A stretch of DNA of 17,687 nt. Source: Proteobacteria bacterium UBA1278. GTDB taxonomy: Bacteria > Pseudomonadota > Gammaproteobacteria > Comchoanobacterales > Comchoanobacteraceae. Each line of letters opens with the position of its first letter. Within the stretch, counting starts at the first letter, position 1. The DNA lies in NCBI GenBank assembly GCA_002308435.1, contig DBUY01000035.1, positions 12,930-30,616 on the forward strand, in the 5' to 3' direction. The position numbers and the translations under genes are program-made. Shown piece after piece: positions 7,150 through 14,354 of this stretch. A model generated the notes under the pieces. That model did not search any database. It saw nothing but the letters and a program-made list of their open reading frames with translations, and had not been told where the DNA came from.

Positions 7150-9174
7150 GTGCCTGAGTCTCACAAAAAAATAGTCAACTATTCAATTAAATCTCCCTTT
7201 GAAGTCTCGTCTACTCAGGCAGGTGCTGTCGATAAAATGGCACAAGCGCTATCAAATGACGTGCGTTACCAGACGCTACTTGGTGTCACGGGATCTGGTA
7301 AGACATTTACCATGGCAAATTTGATACAAAAGACGCGACGACCCGCCATTGTGCTTGCGCCAAATAAGACCTTGGCTGCTCAACTATATGGTGAGATGAA
7401 AGCGTTCTTCCCAGACAATGCGGTCGAGTACTTCGTGTCCTACTATGACTACTATCAGCCAGAGGCTTACGTACCCAGCTCCGATACCTTTATTGAGAAA
7501 GATGCGTCAATCAATGAGCATATCGAGCAGCTAAGACTATCAGCCACAAAAGCCATAACCTCACGCTCAGATGTGATTATTGTTGCGACGGTGTCAGCCA
7601 TTTATGGCCTCGGAGATCCAGAATCCTATGCGGATATGGTGTTACAAGTCGCTGTTGGTCAAACCATTGAACAAAGAGCCATCATACAAGGTTTAGTGAA
7701 GCTGCAATATACTCGAAATAGTCTTACGATAGAGCGAGCAGCATTCCGCGTGCATGGAGATGTAATCGATATTTTCCCTGCAGAGCATGAGTCAACCGCT
7801 ATTCGAATCGAGATGATGGATGATGAGGTTGAAAAAATTGTCGAATTTGATCCCTTGACTGGTTCACAGATTGCTCAAAAAGACGCATTCACCTTTTATC
7901 CCAAGACGCATTATGTTACTCCCCGTGAGAAAGTGGATCAAACAATCAAATTGATCAAAGCTGAATTGAAGTCACGCATTGATTTTTACCACGAGAATAA
8001 TCGACTTTTAGAAGCTGAGCGTATTCGACAGCGCGTGAATTATGATATTGAAATGATGAATGAGCTCGGCTACTGCTCCGGTATTGAGAACTATTCTCGC
8101 TATCTATCTGGTCGTGATTCGGGAGAGGCACCGCCTACCTTATTTGATTATTTACCAGATGACACTTTGGTCATAGTGGATGAGTCACACGTCACCATTC
8201 CCCAAATTGGCGGGATGTTTGCAGGCGATCATTCACGAAAGAGTAACTTAGTAGAGTTTGGGTTCAGATTACCATCAGCACTCGATAATCGTCCCTTGAA
8301 ATTTGCTGAGTACGAGCGCTTTGGTTATCAAACCATTTTTGTTTCTGCGACGCCTGGACCCTATGAACTTGATAAGACCCCACACCCTATCGAATTGGTG
8401 GTTAGGCCAACGGGTTTATTAGACCCTGAGGTAGAAGTCAAGCCAGCGGAAAATCAGGTGCTTGACGTATTTGGGGAGATCAACGAACGCATTGCAAAAC
8501 AAGAGCGTGTTCTCATAACCACGCTTACGAAGAAAATGTCTGAGCAGCTTGCGGATTATCTCGCTGACCAGGGCATCAAAGTACGTTACCTACACTCATC
8601 CATTGATACCGTTGAACGGGTTGAAATACTCCGCGATCTCAGAAAAGGCGTATTTGATGTCCTCGTTGGTATCAATTTACTGCGCGAGGGAATTGATCTG
8701 CCAGAGGTATCTCTCGTCGCAATTTTTGATGCTGACAAAGAAGGGTTTCTTCGATCAGAGCGATCACTCATACAGACAATTGGTCGAGCTGCGCGGCACC
8801 AAAATGGGAAAGCGATCCTCTATGCTGACAAAATGACCAAAGCCATGCGTACCGCAATTGATGAAACAACCCGACGACGAGACATCCAGTCGGCATACAA
8901 TCAACAGCATGGAATTATCCCAAAATCGATTCAAAAGGCCATTCATGATCCGATGGCATTAGATCAGCAATCTGATATCGTCGGCATCACACCCGACGAG
9001 GAAGAGACCCTCATTGAAACTTATCAGAAAATGGATAATAAGGCACTGAGAGGCGAATTGAAGCGGCTCAATCGTGCGATGCGCAAAGCAGCTGAAGCAC
9101 TTGAGTTTGAAGAGGCGGCCAAGTATCGCGACGAAATCAAGCAACTGAAACAGCTATTGTTGGAGACGAAATAG
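7150..9174 (+). CDS. uvrB: UvrABC system protein B
   Basis: UvrB is the damage-verifying helicase-like subunit of nucleotide excision repair; it receives DNA from UvrA and recruits UvrC. At 674 residues it matches the family (673 in E. coli). It has Walker A GVTGSGKT (45-52), the damage-probing beta hairpin YYDYYQPEAYVPSSDTF (98-114), MNELGYCSGIENYSR, the Walker B DESH, the helicase motifs GINLLREGIDLPEVS and QTIGRAAR, and the C-terminal UVR motif that binds UvrC (LEFEEAAKYRDEIKQL). The usual N-terminal PSGDQPxAI is degenerate (VSSTQAGAV), keeping only the Q. The start is GTG at 7150; no in-frame ATG occurs before residue 30. There is no ribosome site, but the promoter suggests leaderless translation. 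It is convergent with the gene at 9224. Confidence 0.98.
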   Translation: MPESHKKIVNYSIKSPFEVSSTQAGAVDKMAQALSNDVRYQTLLGVTGSGKTFTMANLIQKTRRPAIVLAPNKTLAAQLYGEMKAFFPDNAVEYFVSYYDYYQPEAYVPSSDTFIEKDASINEHIEQLRLSATKAITSRSDVIIVATVSAIYGLGDPESYADMVLQVAVGQTIEQRAIIQGLVKLQYTRNSLTIERAAFRVHGDVIDIFPAEHESTAIRIEMMDDEVEKIVEFDPLTGSQIAQKDAFTFYPKTHYVTPREKVDQTIKLIKAELKSRIDFYHENNRLLEAERIRQRVNYDIEMMNELGYCSGIENYSRYLSGRDSGEAPPTLFDYLPDDTLVIVDESHVTIPQIGGMFAGDHSRKSNLVEFGFRLPSALDNRPLKFAEYERFGYQTIFVSATPGPYELDKTPHPIELVVRPTGLLDPEVEVKPAENQVLDVFGEINERIAKQERVLITTLTKKMSEQLADYLADQGIKVRYLHSSIDTVERVEILRDLRKGVFDVLVGINLLREGIDLPEVSLVAIFDADKEGFLRSERSLIQTIGRAARHQNGKAILYADKMTKAMRTAIDETTRRRDIQSAYNQQHGIIPKSIQKAIHDPMALDQQSDIVGITPDEEETLIETYQKMDNKALRGELKRLNRAMRKAAEALEFEEAAKYRDEIKQLKQLLLETK

Positions 9175-9223
9175 TCACTTACCCCAAGTCGGTCATTCAC
9201 GGCGAACACCAAGGTGAGTCACA

Positions 9224-9850
9224 TCAATGATTGGTCAGCAGAAAGTGCGATGTGCGATACGCGTGCAATAAAGTCATGAAGTAGCCACAGCATGCCACGA
9301 ATATTCCAATGTAAATATTCATCCACAATAGATGAGCGACGGTCGGATCGAAATCAAACAACGCAACGAGTACTGCAGCACCACCAAAAATACGCGATGG
9401 GGAGTAGAATGACATGAGATACTCGACACTGAAATCAATACCCGGCTTAATCTTTTTGTAGGCAATGCGGTTGAGGGTATACCACAACGGATAAATGACG
9501 ATCGCCAATGCAAAATAGGTAGTTGGTCGGATCGAGAGCTCACCACTGCGGTTCGTGAAAAAAAACGTGGTAATAAAGGTGCTATTTTTAAGGTAATAAG
9601 GAATAAGATACCAATACGCGGCACACATCAGGGGATTGTAGATTGCGTCGAGTGTGAGTCGTGCCGACAAGCAGACATCAGACAACCATTGAAATCGTCC
9701 AACTGGAAATAAACTCAAAAAAGAGCAAACGAGAAGATAAAGCGACCAAACAGGGCTAATCATTGCCAGCATGTATAACGTCATCAGCGGGGTGTATGCC
9801 GATCCCAGAGAGGCTTGATGGAATTGTAGGAATTCAGTGAGGGTGCTCAT
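9224..9850 (-). CDS. Unrecognised polytopic membrane protein
   Basis: The protein has 208 residues, with about five or six hydrophobic segments at roughly 20-50, 69-87, 110-128, 152-166 and 173-197 and short polar loops. It is very rich in Tyr, Phe, Trp and Leu. A basic cluster, YKKIKPG (131-137), suggests a cytoplasmic loop. I recognise no family motif. The ATG lies 26 bases after a plausible promoter and has only a weak ribosome site. The gene stands alone: it is convergent with uvrB (49-base gap) and diverges from the queuosine transporter. Its membrane location is safe; its function is unknown. Confidence 0.7.
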   Translation of the reverse strand: MSTLTEFLQFHQASLGSAYTPLMTLYMLAMISPVWSLYLLVCSFLSLFPVGRFQWLSDVCLSARLTLDAIYNPLMCAAYWYLIPYYLKNSTFITTFFFTNRSGELSIRPTTYFALAIVIYPLWYTLNRIAYKKIKPGIDFSVEYLMSFYSPSRIFGGAAVLVALFDFDPTVAHLLWMNIYIGIFVACCGYFMTLLHAYRTSHFLLTNH

Positions 9851-9875
9851 AGTACTCTGCGTGAGTCATATGCCC

Positions 9876-9904
9876 ATATTAATCAGTACAGAGCCATAAA
9901 TCAA
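9876..9904 (-). promoter_or_regulatory. Candidate promoter of the membrane-protein gene
   Basis: On the minus strand TTGATT (9899-9904) and TAATAT (9876-9881) are separated by 17 bases. Each box matches the sigma70 consensus at four of six positions, and spacing to the ATG at 9850 is suitable. Confidence 0.4.
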
Positions 9905-10024
9905 GTCGAGTAATCGGCTGAGACTATGATGACCGCTGCGTGAAGTTCAGGAATGCCAATACCATCACTGCCATTAAGCAATATCAGCGCATCTCATTGA
10001 TCTTGAGAACAGGTCATGACAAGT

Positions 10025-10038
10025 CGTCATCAATGACG
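10025..10038. promoter_or_regulatory. Inverted repeat upstream of yhhQ-tgt (possible operator)
   Basis: CGTCAT-CA-ATGACG is a perfect six-base dyad with a two-base centre. A related palindrome, GTCATGAC, lies just upstream at 10013-10020. A possible promoter follows directly (TGGACA at 10040, TATAAA at 10061), and a stronger -10 box lies further down at 10114. The arrangement suits a dimeric repressor site, but no regulator is known from the window. Confidence 0.3.
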
Positions 10039-10113
10039 GTGGACATGGTGAATTCAGGTTTATAAATTGTTGGGCAAGGTGCTTGAGTTGTTTTTCAGAG
10101 CGAAGCATGGTAG

Positions 10114-10119
10114 TATAAT
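10114..10119 (+). promoter_or_regulatory. -10 box of the yhhQ-tgt operon
   Basis: This is a perfect TATAAT, 28 bases before the yhhQ ATG. The sequence 17 bases upstream (TTTTTC) is a poor -35 box, so an activator or the alternative promoter nearer the inverted repeat may be used. No preQ1 riboswitch pattern was seen in the leader. Confidence 0.5.
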
Positions 10120-10146
10120 TGATTGAATTACTGGTGATTTATAGGC

Positions 10147-10842
10147 ATGTTGCTCTCAAATGAAGCCCTGTTGTGTGCGCAGACCATCATTGTCATGACA
10201 ACGACAATCGTGATGCGACGGCTGGGAAGCCATGCATTAGTGAGCTGGCTGTGCCTACAAGCAGTCCTTGCGAATTTGTTGGTTCTAAAAGCTGTACGGC
10301 TATTTGGCCTCGAAGTGACAGCTTCTGACGCATTCATGATCGGCTCACTCTACACACTCAATCTTTTACGAGAGGATTATGGTGCCAGATCTGCGCGCAA
10401 CGCGGTTCGCACATCATTTAGCTTGTTATTATCGACGTTACTCATTTTTGCCTGTCATTGCGCATTCATTGCATCCGATGGCGATCAGATGGGGCCGGTT
10501 TATGATCAGCTACTCGGTAATATCGTACCAATCATGGCTTGGTCAGGTATTGTGTTTACCATAACTCAGGTCATCGATACGGTCTTGTTCGGAATCCTGA
10601 AGTATAGTATGCCAAAACAACATCTTGCTTGGCGGTTATTTCTCAGCATAGCAGTCACTCAGGTCATTGATACTGTTCTGTTCACTGCACTTGCACTTGA
10701 TGGCTGGATGTCGCAGTTTTGGGACGTTTTCATATGGAGCTATGCAATCAAAGTGGGCATGACACTATGCTTGTCAGCAACAGCAGTGTTAAAACAAAAC
10801 TCATCGACTGCGTCAGAGCCAATTCGCCATGTTCAAATTTGA
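10147..10842 (+). CDS. yhhQ: Queuosine precursor transporter (YhhQ/VUT family)
   Basis: This is a 231-residue inner-membrane protein with about six hydrophobic segments, fitting the family of energy-independent importers of queuine, preQ0 or preQ1. Supporting features are LLREDYGARSARN (73-85), matching the conserved cytoplasmic ExYG loop of the family, and the paired Q/D motif TQVIDTVLF, present twice (140-148 and 171-179), which is the internal pseudo-symmetry of this transporter. The gene overlaps tgt by 14 bases, which indicates translational coupling and a shared role: import of a queuosine base precursor for Tgt. A chlamydial homologue has been reported to import queuine. The ATG has a weak TAGG site ten bases before it. 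The substrate cannot be fixed from sequence, but the Tgt type argues for queuine. Confidence 0.9.
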   Translation: MLLSNEALLCAQTIIVMTTTIVMRRLGSHALVSWLCLQAVLANLLVLKAVRLFGLEVTASDAFMIGSLYTLNLLREDYGARSARNAVRTSFSLLLSTLLIFACHCAFIASDGDQMGPVYDQLLGNIVPIMAWSGIVFTITQVIDTVLFGILKYSMPKQHLAWRLFLSIAVTQVIDTVLFTALALDGWMSQFWDVFIWSYAIKVGMTLCLSATAVLKQNSSTASEPIRHVQI

Positions 10843-11953
10843 AATTCTTCACCAGTCAACGCAGTCATCTGCTCGTGTTGGACGAATTACAACGCCACAT
10901 GGCGTAATTGATACGCCAAACTATGTCCCTGTCGGCACCAATGGGATTTTAAAAGCGGTCGACCACACCATGCTCAATCAGCATGATTGTCAGCTCATGT
11001 TTTGCAACACCTACCATCTGGCATTACATCCAGGCGCAGATGTGATCGCAGAGGCAGGTGGAATACATAAGTTTTCAGGGCGTAAAGGGCCAATTATTAC
11101 TGACTCGGGCGGCTTTCAAGTGTTTTCACTGGCATATGGCTCAGTCGCTAGCGAATTAAAAAGCCAGGGGACAAAACAAACTGACAATGCCGTCATTAAA
11201 ATTGACGAATCAGGGGTGCGATTTAGATCTTATCGAGATGGACGAGAAATTCATCTCACGCCAGAATCTTCGATTCAACTACAAAAAAAAATTGGTGCAG
11301 ATATTATCATCCCATTTGATGAGCTACCGCCGTTTCATTGCAAAGCAGTACAGTTGAAGAAGGCGTTTGCGCGAACACATCGCTGGCAACAGCGATCACT
11401 GACGGAGCACCAGAAAGCTGTCAATAACCAAGCGATATATGGGGTTGTACATGGCGGTTTAGATAAGCAGCTTCGACAAAAGAGTTGCCAGCTGCTGACA
11501 GATATGAGATTTGACGGGTATGCAATCGGCGGTAGCCTCGGAAAACAGCGCTCTGATTTATTTGATGTATTAGACTACTGCAAGCCCAGTCTTCCCCCTG
11601 AAAGTGCCAAACATTTACTCGGTATAGCAGATATGCCAAGTATCAGTGAGGGGGTGAAATACGGTATTGATACCTTTGATAGCTGCTACCCAACGCGGGC
11701 TGCAAGACACAGCGTCGTGTTTGTGGGTGATGAGAAAATCAAGTTATCCTCGGGAAAATACAAAAGAGATTTTCAACCAATCGACCCTAATTGTCAGTGT
11801 TGGACTTGTAAAAATAGCACACGCGCATTCGTTCATCACCTGTTCAAAGCGCATGAACCAAGCGCACTTACACTGGCCAGCATTCACAATGTTCAAGCGA
11901 TGATGGATAAAATGAAAAGAATTCGCAAACAGATTATGAACAACGAAATTTAA
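10829..11953 (+). CDS. tgt: tRNA-guanine transglycosylase, chlamydia-like, probably queuine-using
   Basis: Tgt swaps guanine 34 of tRNA-Asn, -Asp, -His and -Tyr for a 7-deazaguanine base. At 374 residues it is full length. It has TDSGGFQVFSLAYGS with catalytic base D92, the nucleophile D284 in GIDTFDSCYPTRAAR with RNA-contacting R290 and R293, and the zinc site C322, C324, C327 and H353. Positions that set base choice differ from preQ1-using bacterial enzymes: where they have FDEC and GGLAVGE, this has FDEL (163-166) and a one-residue-shorter GGSLGK (234-239). Both are shared with the chlamydial enzyme, as are the LAYGSVA and SIHN surroundings. Queuine from a host would thus be the substrate. 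It overlaps yhhQ by 14 bases and is probably translated by coupling. A seven-pair dyad without a T run follows the stop. Confidence 0.95.
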   Translation: MFKFEILHQSTQSSARVGRITTPHGVIDTPNYVPVGTNGILKAVDHTMLNQHDCQLMFCNTYHLALHPGADVIAEAGGIHKFSGRKGPIITDSGGFQVFSLAYGSVASELKSQGTKQTDNAVIKIDESGVRFRSYRDGREIHLTPESSIQLQKKIGADIIIPFDELPPFHCKAVQLKKAFARTHRWQQRSLTEHQKAVNNQAIYGVVHGGLDKQLRQKSCQLLTDMRFDGYAIGGSLGKQRSDLFDVLDYCKPSLPPESAKHLLGIADMPSISEGVKYGIDTFDSCYPTRAARHSVVFVGDEKIKLSSGKYKRDFQPIDPNCQCWTCKNSTRAFVHHLFKAHEPSALTLASIHNVQAMMDKMKRIRKQIMNNEI

Positions 11954-11959
11954 CGACCC

Positions 11960-11988
11960 CAGTGCAATCACAGAGCACGCATGCACTG
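11960..11988. other. Inverted repeat between tgt and the next promoter
   Basis: CAGTGCA (11960-11966) and TGCACTG (11982-11988) form a perfect seven-base dyad with a 15-base spacer, ending two bases before the -35 box of the next gene. There is no T run, so an operator or a weak 3' end structure are both possible. Confidence 0.3.
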
Positions 11989-11990
11989 AG

Positions 11991-12018
11991 TTGACAGTCA
12001 ATATTTTCTAGATAGAAT
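11991..12018 (+). promoter_or_regulatory. Sigma70-type promoter for the gene at 12047
   Basis: A perfect -35 TTGACA (11991-11996) and a near-perfect -10 TAGAAT (12013-12018) are 16 bases apart, giving a start near 12025 and a leader of about 20 bases. It separates this gene from the yhhQ-tgt operon. Confidence 0.7.
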
Positions 12019-12046
12019 ATAGGTATTTTTATCCATCAATATAACC

Positions 12047-12892
12047 ATGCTTAACACAGAGAAATACGAGGCTGTCAGGCCCTGGAAGCTCATCGGTAAG
12101 TTTCTAAAGCGCCTCGGGCCCATTCTTCCAATCGCCGCATGGGCTATCTATTTAGTGCCATCACTCGCAACCAACAACAGAATCTTTTACATATACTCTG
12201 CATTTATAATTGTTAGTGGGTACCTCTGTTTTTATCAGCCCCGTTCCCTAGCACAGAAAATTAATGCGGGTAATTACAACGAACAGCAGGATGGGTATCG
12301 CTGGAAACAAGCAGGTAACGTACTTGATGCGGTTTTTATGGGCATCATTGCCTACAGCCTCGCTGGTTTACTCGTGTCGATCTGTTGGAGTGTCACCACT
12401 ATACCACTTGCATCACTGGTGCACATCACTGGCATGCCTGACCATGCAACATTACTCTGCGTCGCGTGCAGTACACTCATTGGGGCGTTGCGCTATCGGC
12501 AAAAGACAGACGCACACAGCGTCAAATCGCTCGCAAGCCAACAACAGCTCAGTGAAAATCTCGACACTCGATTTCTCAGAGCAAACGATATTATAAATCG
12601 GTGGACACGAGCCCTTTGCGATGGGATTGTTATTTTCTATAACTGCTTTTTTGTGGGATCATCGGCAATCATTGTTTTGTGCGGCGCGCACATGACTTTG
12701 TTAATACAGCAATATGTGTTAACAAAAATGTTGCTCCTCTCAGGGATATTAACCACGACAGTCGCTTTTGATAATCAGAAAGGGTCTAGCGCGTATCTCA
12801 CTAAGAAAGTTGAGGCGCTTGCCAATGCACGCTGGTCAGATTCGCAGGAAGCCTTCGTTGAGGTTGAGCAACAATCTCTCTCGCCCAGCTAA
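12047..12892 (+). CDS. Unrecognised polytopic membrane protein
   Basis: The protein has 281 residues. Hydrophobic segments lie at about 23-41, 46-63, 92-127, 132-148 and 190-242, the longer ones probably two helices each. There is a basic N-terminus (RPWKLIGKFLKRLG), a hydrophilic central loop (150-188) and a polar C-terminal tail (243-281). I recognise no family motif. The ATG has no visible ribosome site but follows a strong promoter by about 30 bases. The next gene encodes a likely outer-membrane barrel on the same strand 80 bases on. A shared envelope function is possible, but that gene has its own -10 box, so co-transcription is uncertain. Confidence 0.72.
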   Translation: MLNTEKYEAVRPWKLIGKFLKRLGPILPIAAWAIYLVPSLATNNRIFYIYSAFIIVSGYLCFYQPRSLAQKINAGNYNEQQDGYRWKQAGNVLDAVFMGIIAYSLAGLLVSICWSVTTIPLASLVHITGMPDHATLLCVACSTLIGALRYRQKTDAHSVKSLASQQQLSENLDTRFLRANDIINRWTRALCDGIVIFYNCFFVGSSAIIVLCGAHMTLLIQQYVLTKMLLLSGILTTTVAFDNQKGSSAYLTKKVEALANARWSDSQEAFVEVEQQSLSPS

Positions 12893-12940
12893 CTAATGCG
12901 TTATATCAGTCCAACCGTAGTAAATGTCGATAAAATCTCC

Positions 12941-12946
12941 TATAAT
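12941..12946 (+). promoter_or_regulatory. -10 box before the beta-barrel gene
   Basis: A perfect TATAAT lies 27 bases before the ATG at 12973. The expected -35 position holds only a poor match (TAGTAA), so it may need an activator. Confidence 0.4.
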
Positions 12947-12972
12947 TAAACGATAAGATCGACAACCTGGCA

Positions 12973-13827
12973 ATGCAGTATATGAATAAAACACGCGCCG
13001 TACATCATGCTATCATCACGGTAATCCTCGCATCATGTGTAATCGGAGTCCCTGCAGAACACAATGCGCTCAGAAGTCCGCAGTACAGCTTTGAGTACGC
13101 GCCAAGTACCTATTATTATCGAGAAACTGTACTCAGCGAAGCTTCTGACAGTAACGAAGTGTTTATGTCATTGACAAGCTCACCCATCGTGCATGGATTG
13201 ACAGGGATAATGAAGCGGTACATAGAATATGACTGGTACACGCAAAGTGACCTCAGTATCATTCTTGGTAATGTCGATTATGATAGTTCTGGAACAGGAT
13301 CAGTATCGGGTCAAGATAACTTCATACTTGTCCTACAAAACACCATCAATCACTGTTGGACAAACACATGGTGTGTTGGGTCAGGCTATGGATTTCGATA
13401 TCTGGACAACGATTCAAAGTTATCTGTGTCATCAACCGGTAGCTTTGGGTATGAACGTGAGAATTATCTGCATTATTTACCGATCACACTCACGACAAAT
13501 CAATTAGTGCGATCCCAATTTATCAATCGAGTTCAATTACAAGCAAAATGGTACTATTTATTGGACGGCAATCAAATCAGTCGCTACAAACAGCTTGGTT
13601 GTCAATCAGATTTATCTAACAGGCAAAGCAGTGGCTATGGCGTTGAGCTCTCCAGTAGATTCTATGACAATGCCCGCAAGTGGTATTATGGGATTTCTGG
13701 GCAACATTGGCATATTGATGTCAGTGATACGCAGCAGGTCAGCTGTTTTGACGGAAATTACTACGGAAATGAGCCTGAAAATAGAACCACAATGGCAAGT
13801 ATCATCATCGGCTATCAGCCCTATTGA
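12973..13827 (+). CDS. Probable outer-membrane beta-barrel protein
   Basis: The protein has 284 residues with an N-terminal signal peptide: a basic start, a hydrophobic core IITVILASCVIGV (14-26) and a likely cleavage after PA near residue 28. The mature part is rich in Tyr, Trp, Ser, Asn and Gly with strand-like alternation. It holds the block GSGYGFRYLDND (136-147), then GYEREN and YLHYLP (159-170), a pattern I associate with small outer-membrane barrels of unknown substrate. It ends in a strand with terminal Tyr (IIIGYQPY), as expected for recognition by the BAM complex. The start could be the ATG at 12973 or 12982; neither has a good ribosome site, and both keep the signal peptide. The last seven bases overlap the 3' end of the convergent gene. 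Four Cys occur in the mature part, which is unusual for a barrel. Confidence 0.7.
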   Translation: MQYMNKTRAVHHAIITVILASCVIGVPAEHNALRSPQYSFEYAPSTYYYRETVLSEASDSNEVFMSLTSSPIVHGLTGIMKRYIEYDWYTQSDLSIILGNVDYDSSGTGSVSGQDNFILVLQNTINHCWTNTWCVGSGYGFRYLDNDSKLSVSSTGSFGYERENYLHYLPITLTTNQLVRSQFINRVQLQAKWYYLLDGNQISRYKQLGCQSDLSNRQSSGYGVELSSRFYDNARKWYYGISGQHWHIDVSDTQQVSCFDGNYYGNEPENRTTMASIIIGYQPY

Positions 13828-14354
13828 TCTGCTGGTAACTGCACGATCATATCGCCATGTGGCATAGTGCACATACAACGAACGCCTTCAGTCTTACATG
13901 AAATATCCGGTGTGATCTTAGATATATCGTCACACGGAAAAACCAGATAGTCTGCTGATGTGATCGGGCCGTATACCTGCTGGATGCGTAACACATCCGC
14001 AATCACAGAAGGATGCGACAGTTGTAATAGTGGATCCAAAAAAATCAGATAAACCGGTTGCTGTATGGGGAGCAACTTTATGATTTGATGCCAACGATGA
14101 GTGGGTAGAATGCCATAATGAGTTGTGCTCACAAAGACAAACGACTGTTGAGATTTTGACACCACGGTGAAAGTGAGTCCCGAGGTTTGGTAGGTCTGAA
14201 AAGACTGCTCTGAGTATGGCACTAAAACGAGTAGGAGTGCAGATAGGGTACAAGACAAGTCATGGTATTTTATTGGAATGATAAAAAACTGGAGGGTTAA
14301 ACCGACGCATAAGACAATCATGATCAGGGCATGACTCAAATTGTGAGTCATCAT
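13821..14354 (-). CDS. Second piece of a split ComEC (decayed C-terminal part)
   Basis: This is a 177-residue protein whose ATG overlaps the comEC stop as ATGA (14351-14354), a classic coupling signal. Residues 5-46 are two hydrophobic segments, where ComEC normally has its last membrane helices before the C-terminal metallo-beta-lactamase domain. Residues 57-177 would correspond to that domain but are only about half its length. They lack the LDVGQG block and the HxHxDH metal motif; SGLTFTVVSK near 58 could be the remnant of the first strand. It therefore looks like a separated and degenerate ComEC tail. It could instead be an unrelated small membrane protein. It overlaps the convergent beta-barrel gene by seven bases at its 3' end. 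Confidence 0.6.
   Translation of the reverse strand: MMTHNLSHALIMIVLCVGLTLQFFIIPIKYHDLSCTLSALLLVLVPYSEQSFQTYQTSGLTFTVVSKSQQSFVFVSTTHYGILPTHRWHQIIKLLPIQQPVYLIFLDPLLQLSHPSVIADVLRIQQVYGPITSADYLVFPCDDISKITPDISCKTEGVRCMCTMPHGDMIVQLPADQ

Noticed and set aside
9319..9624. 101-codon minus-strand open frame
   Set aside because: It is an out-of-frame shadow of the membrane protein at 9224-9850, which has the better hydrophobic pattern and promoter.
10040..10146. preQ1 riboswitch in the yhhQ leader
   Set aside because: No C-rich loop and A-rich tail pattern of the known preQ1 classes could be seen; the leader after the good -10 box is only about 20 bases.
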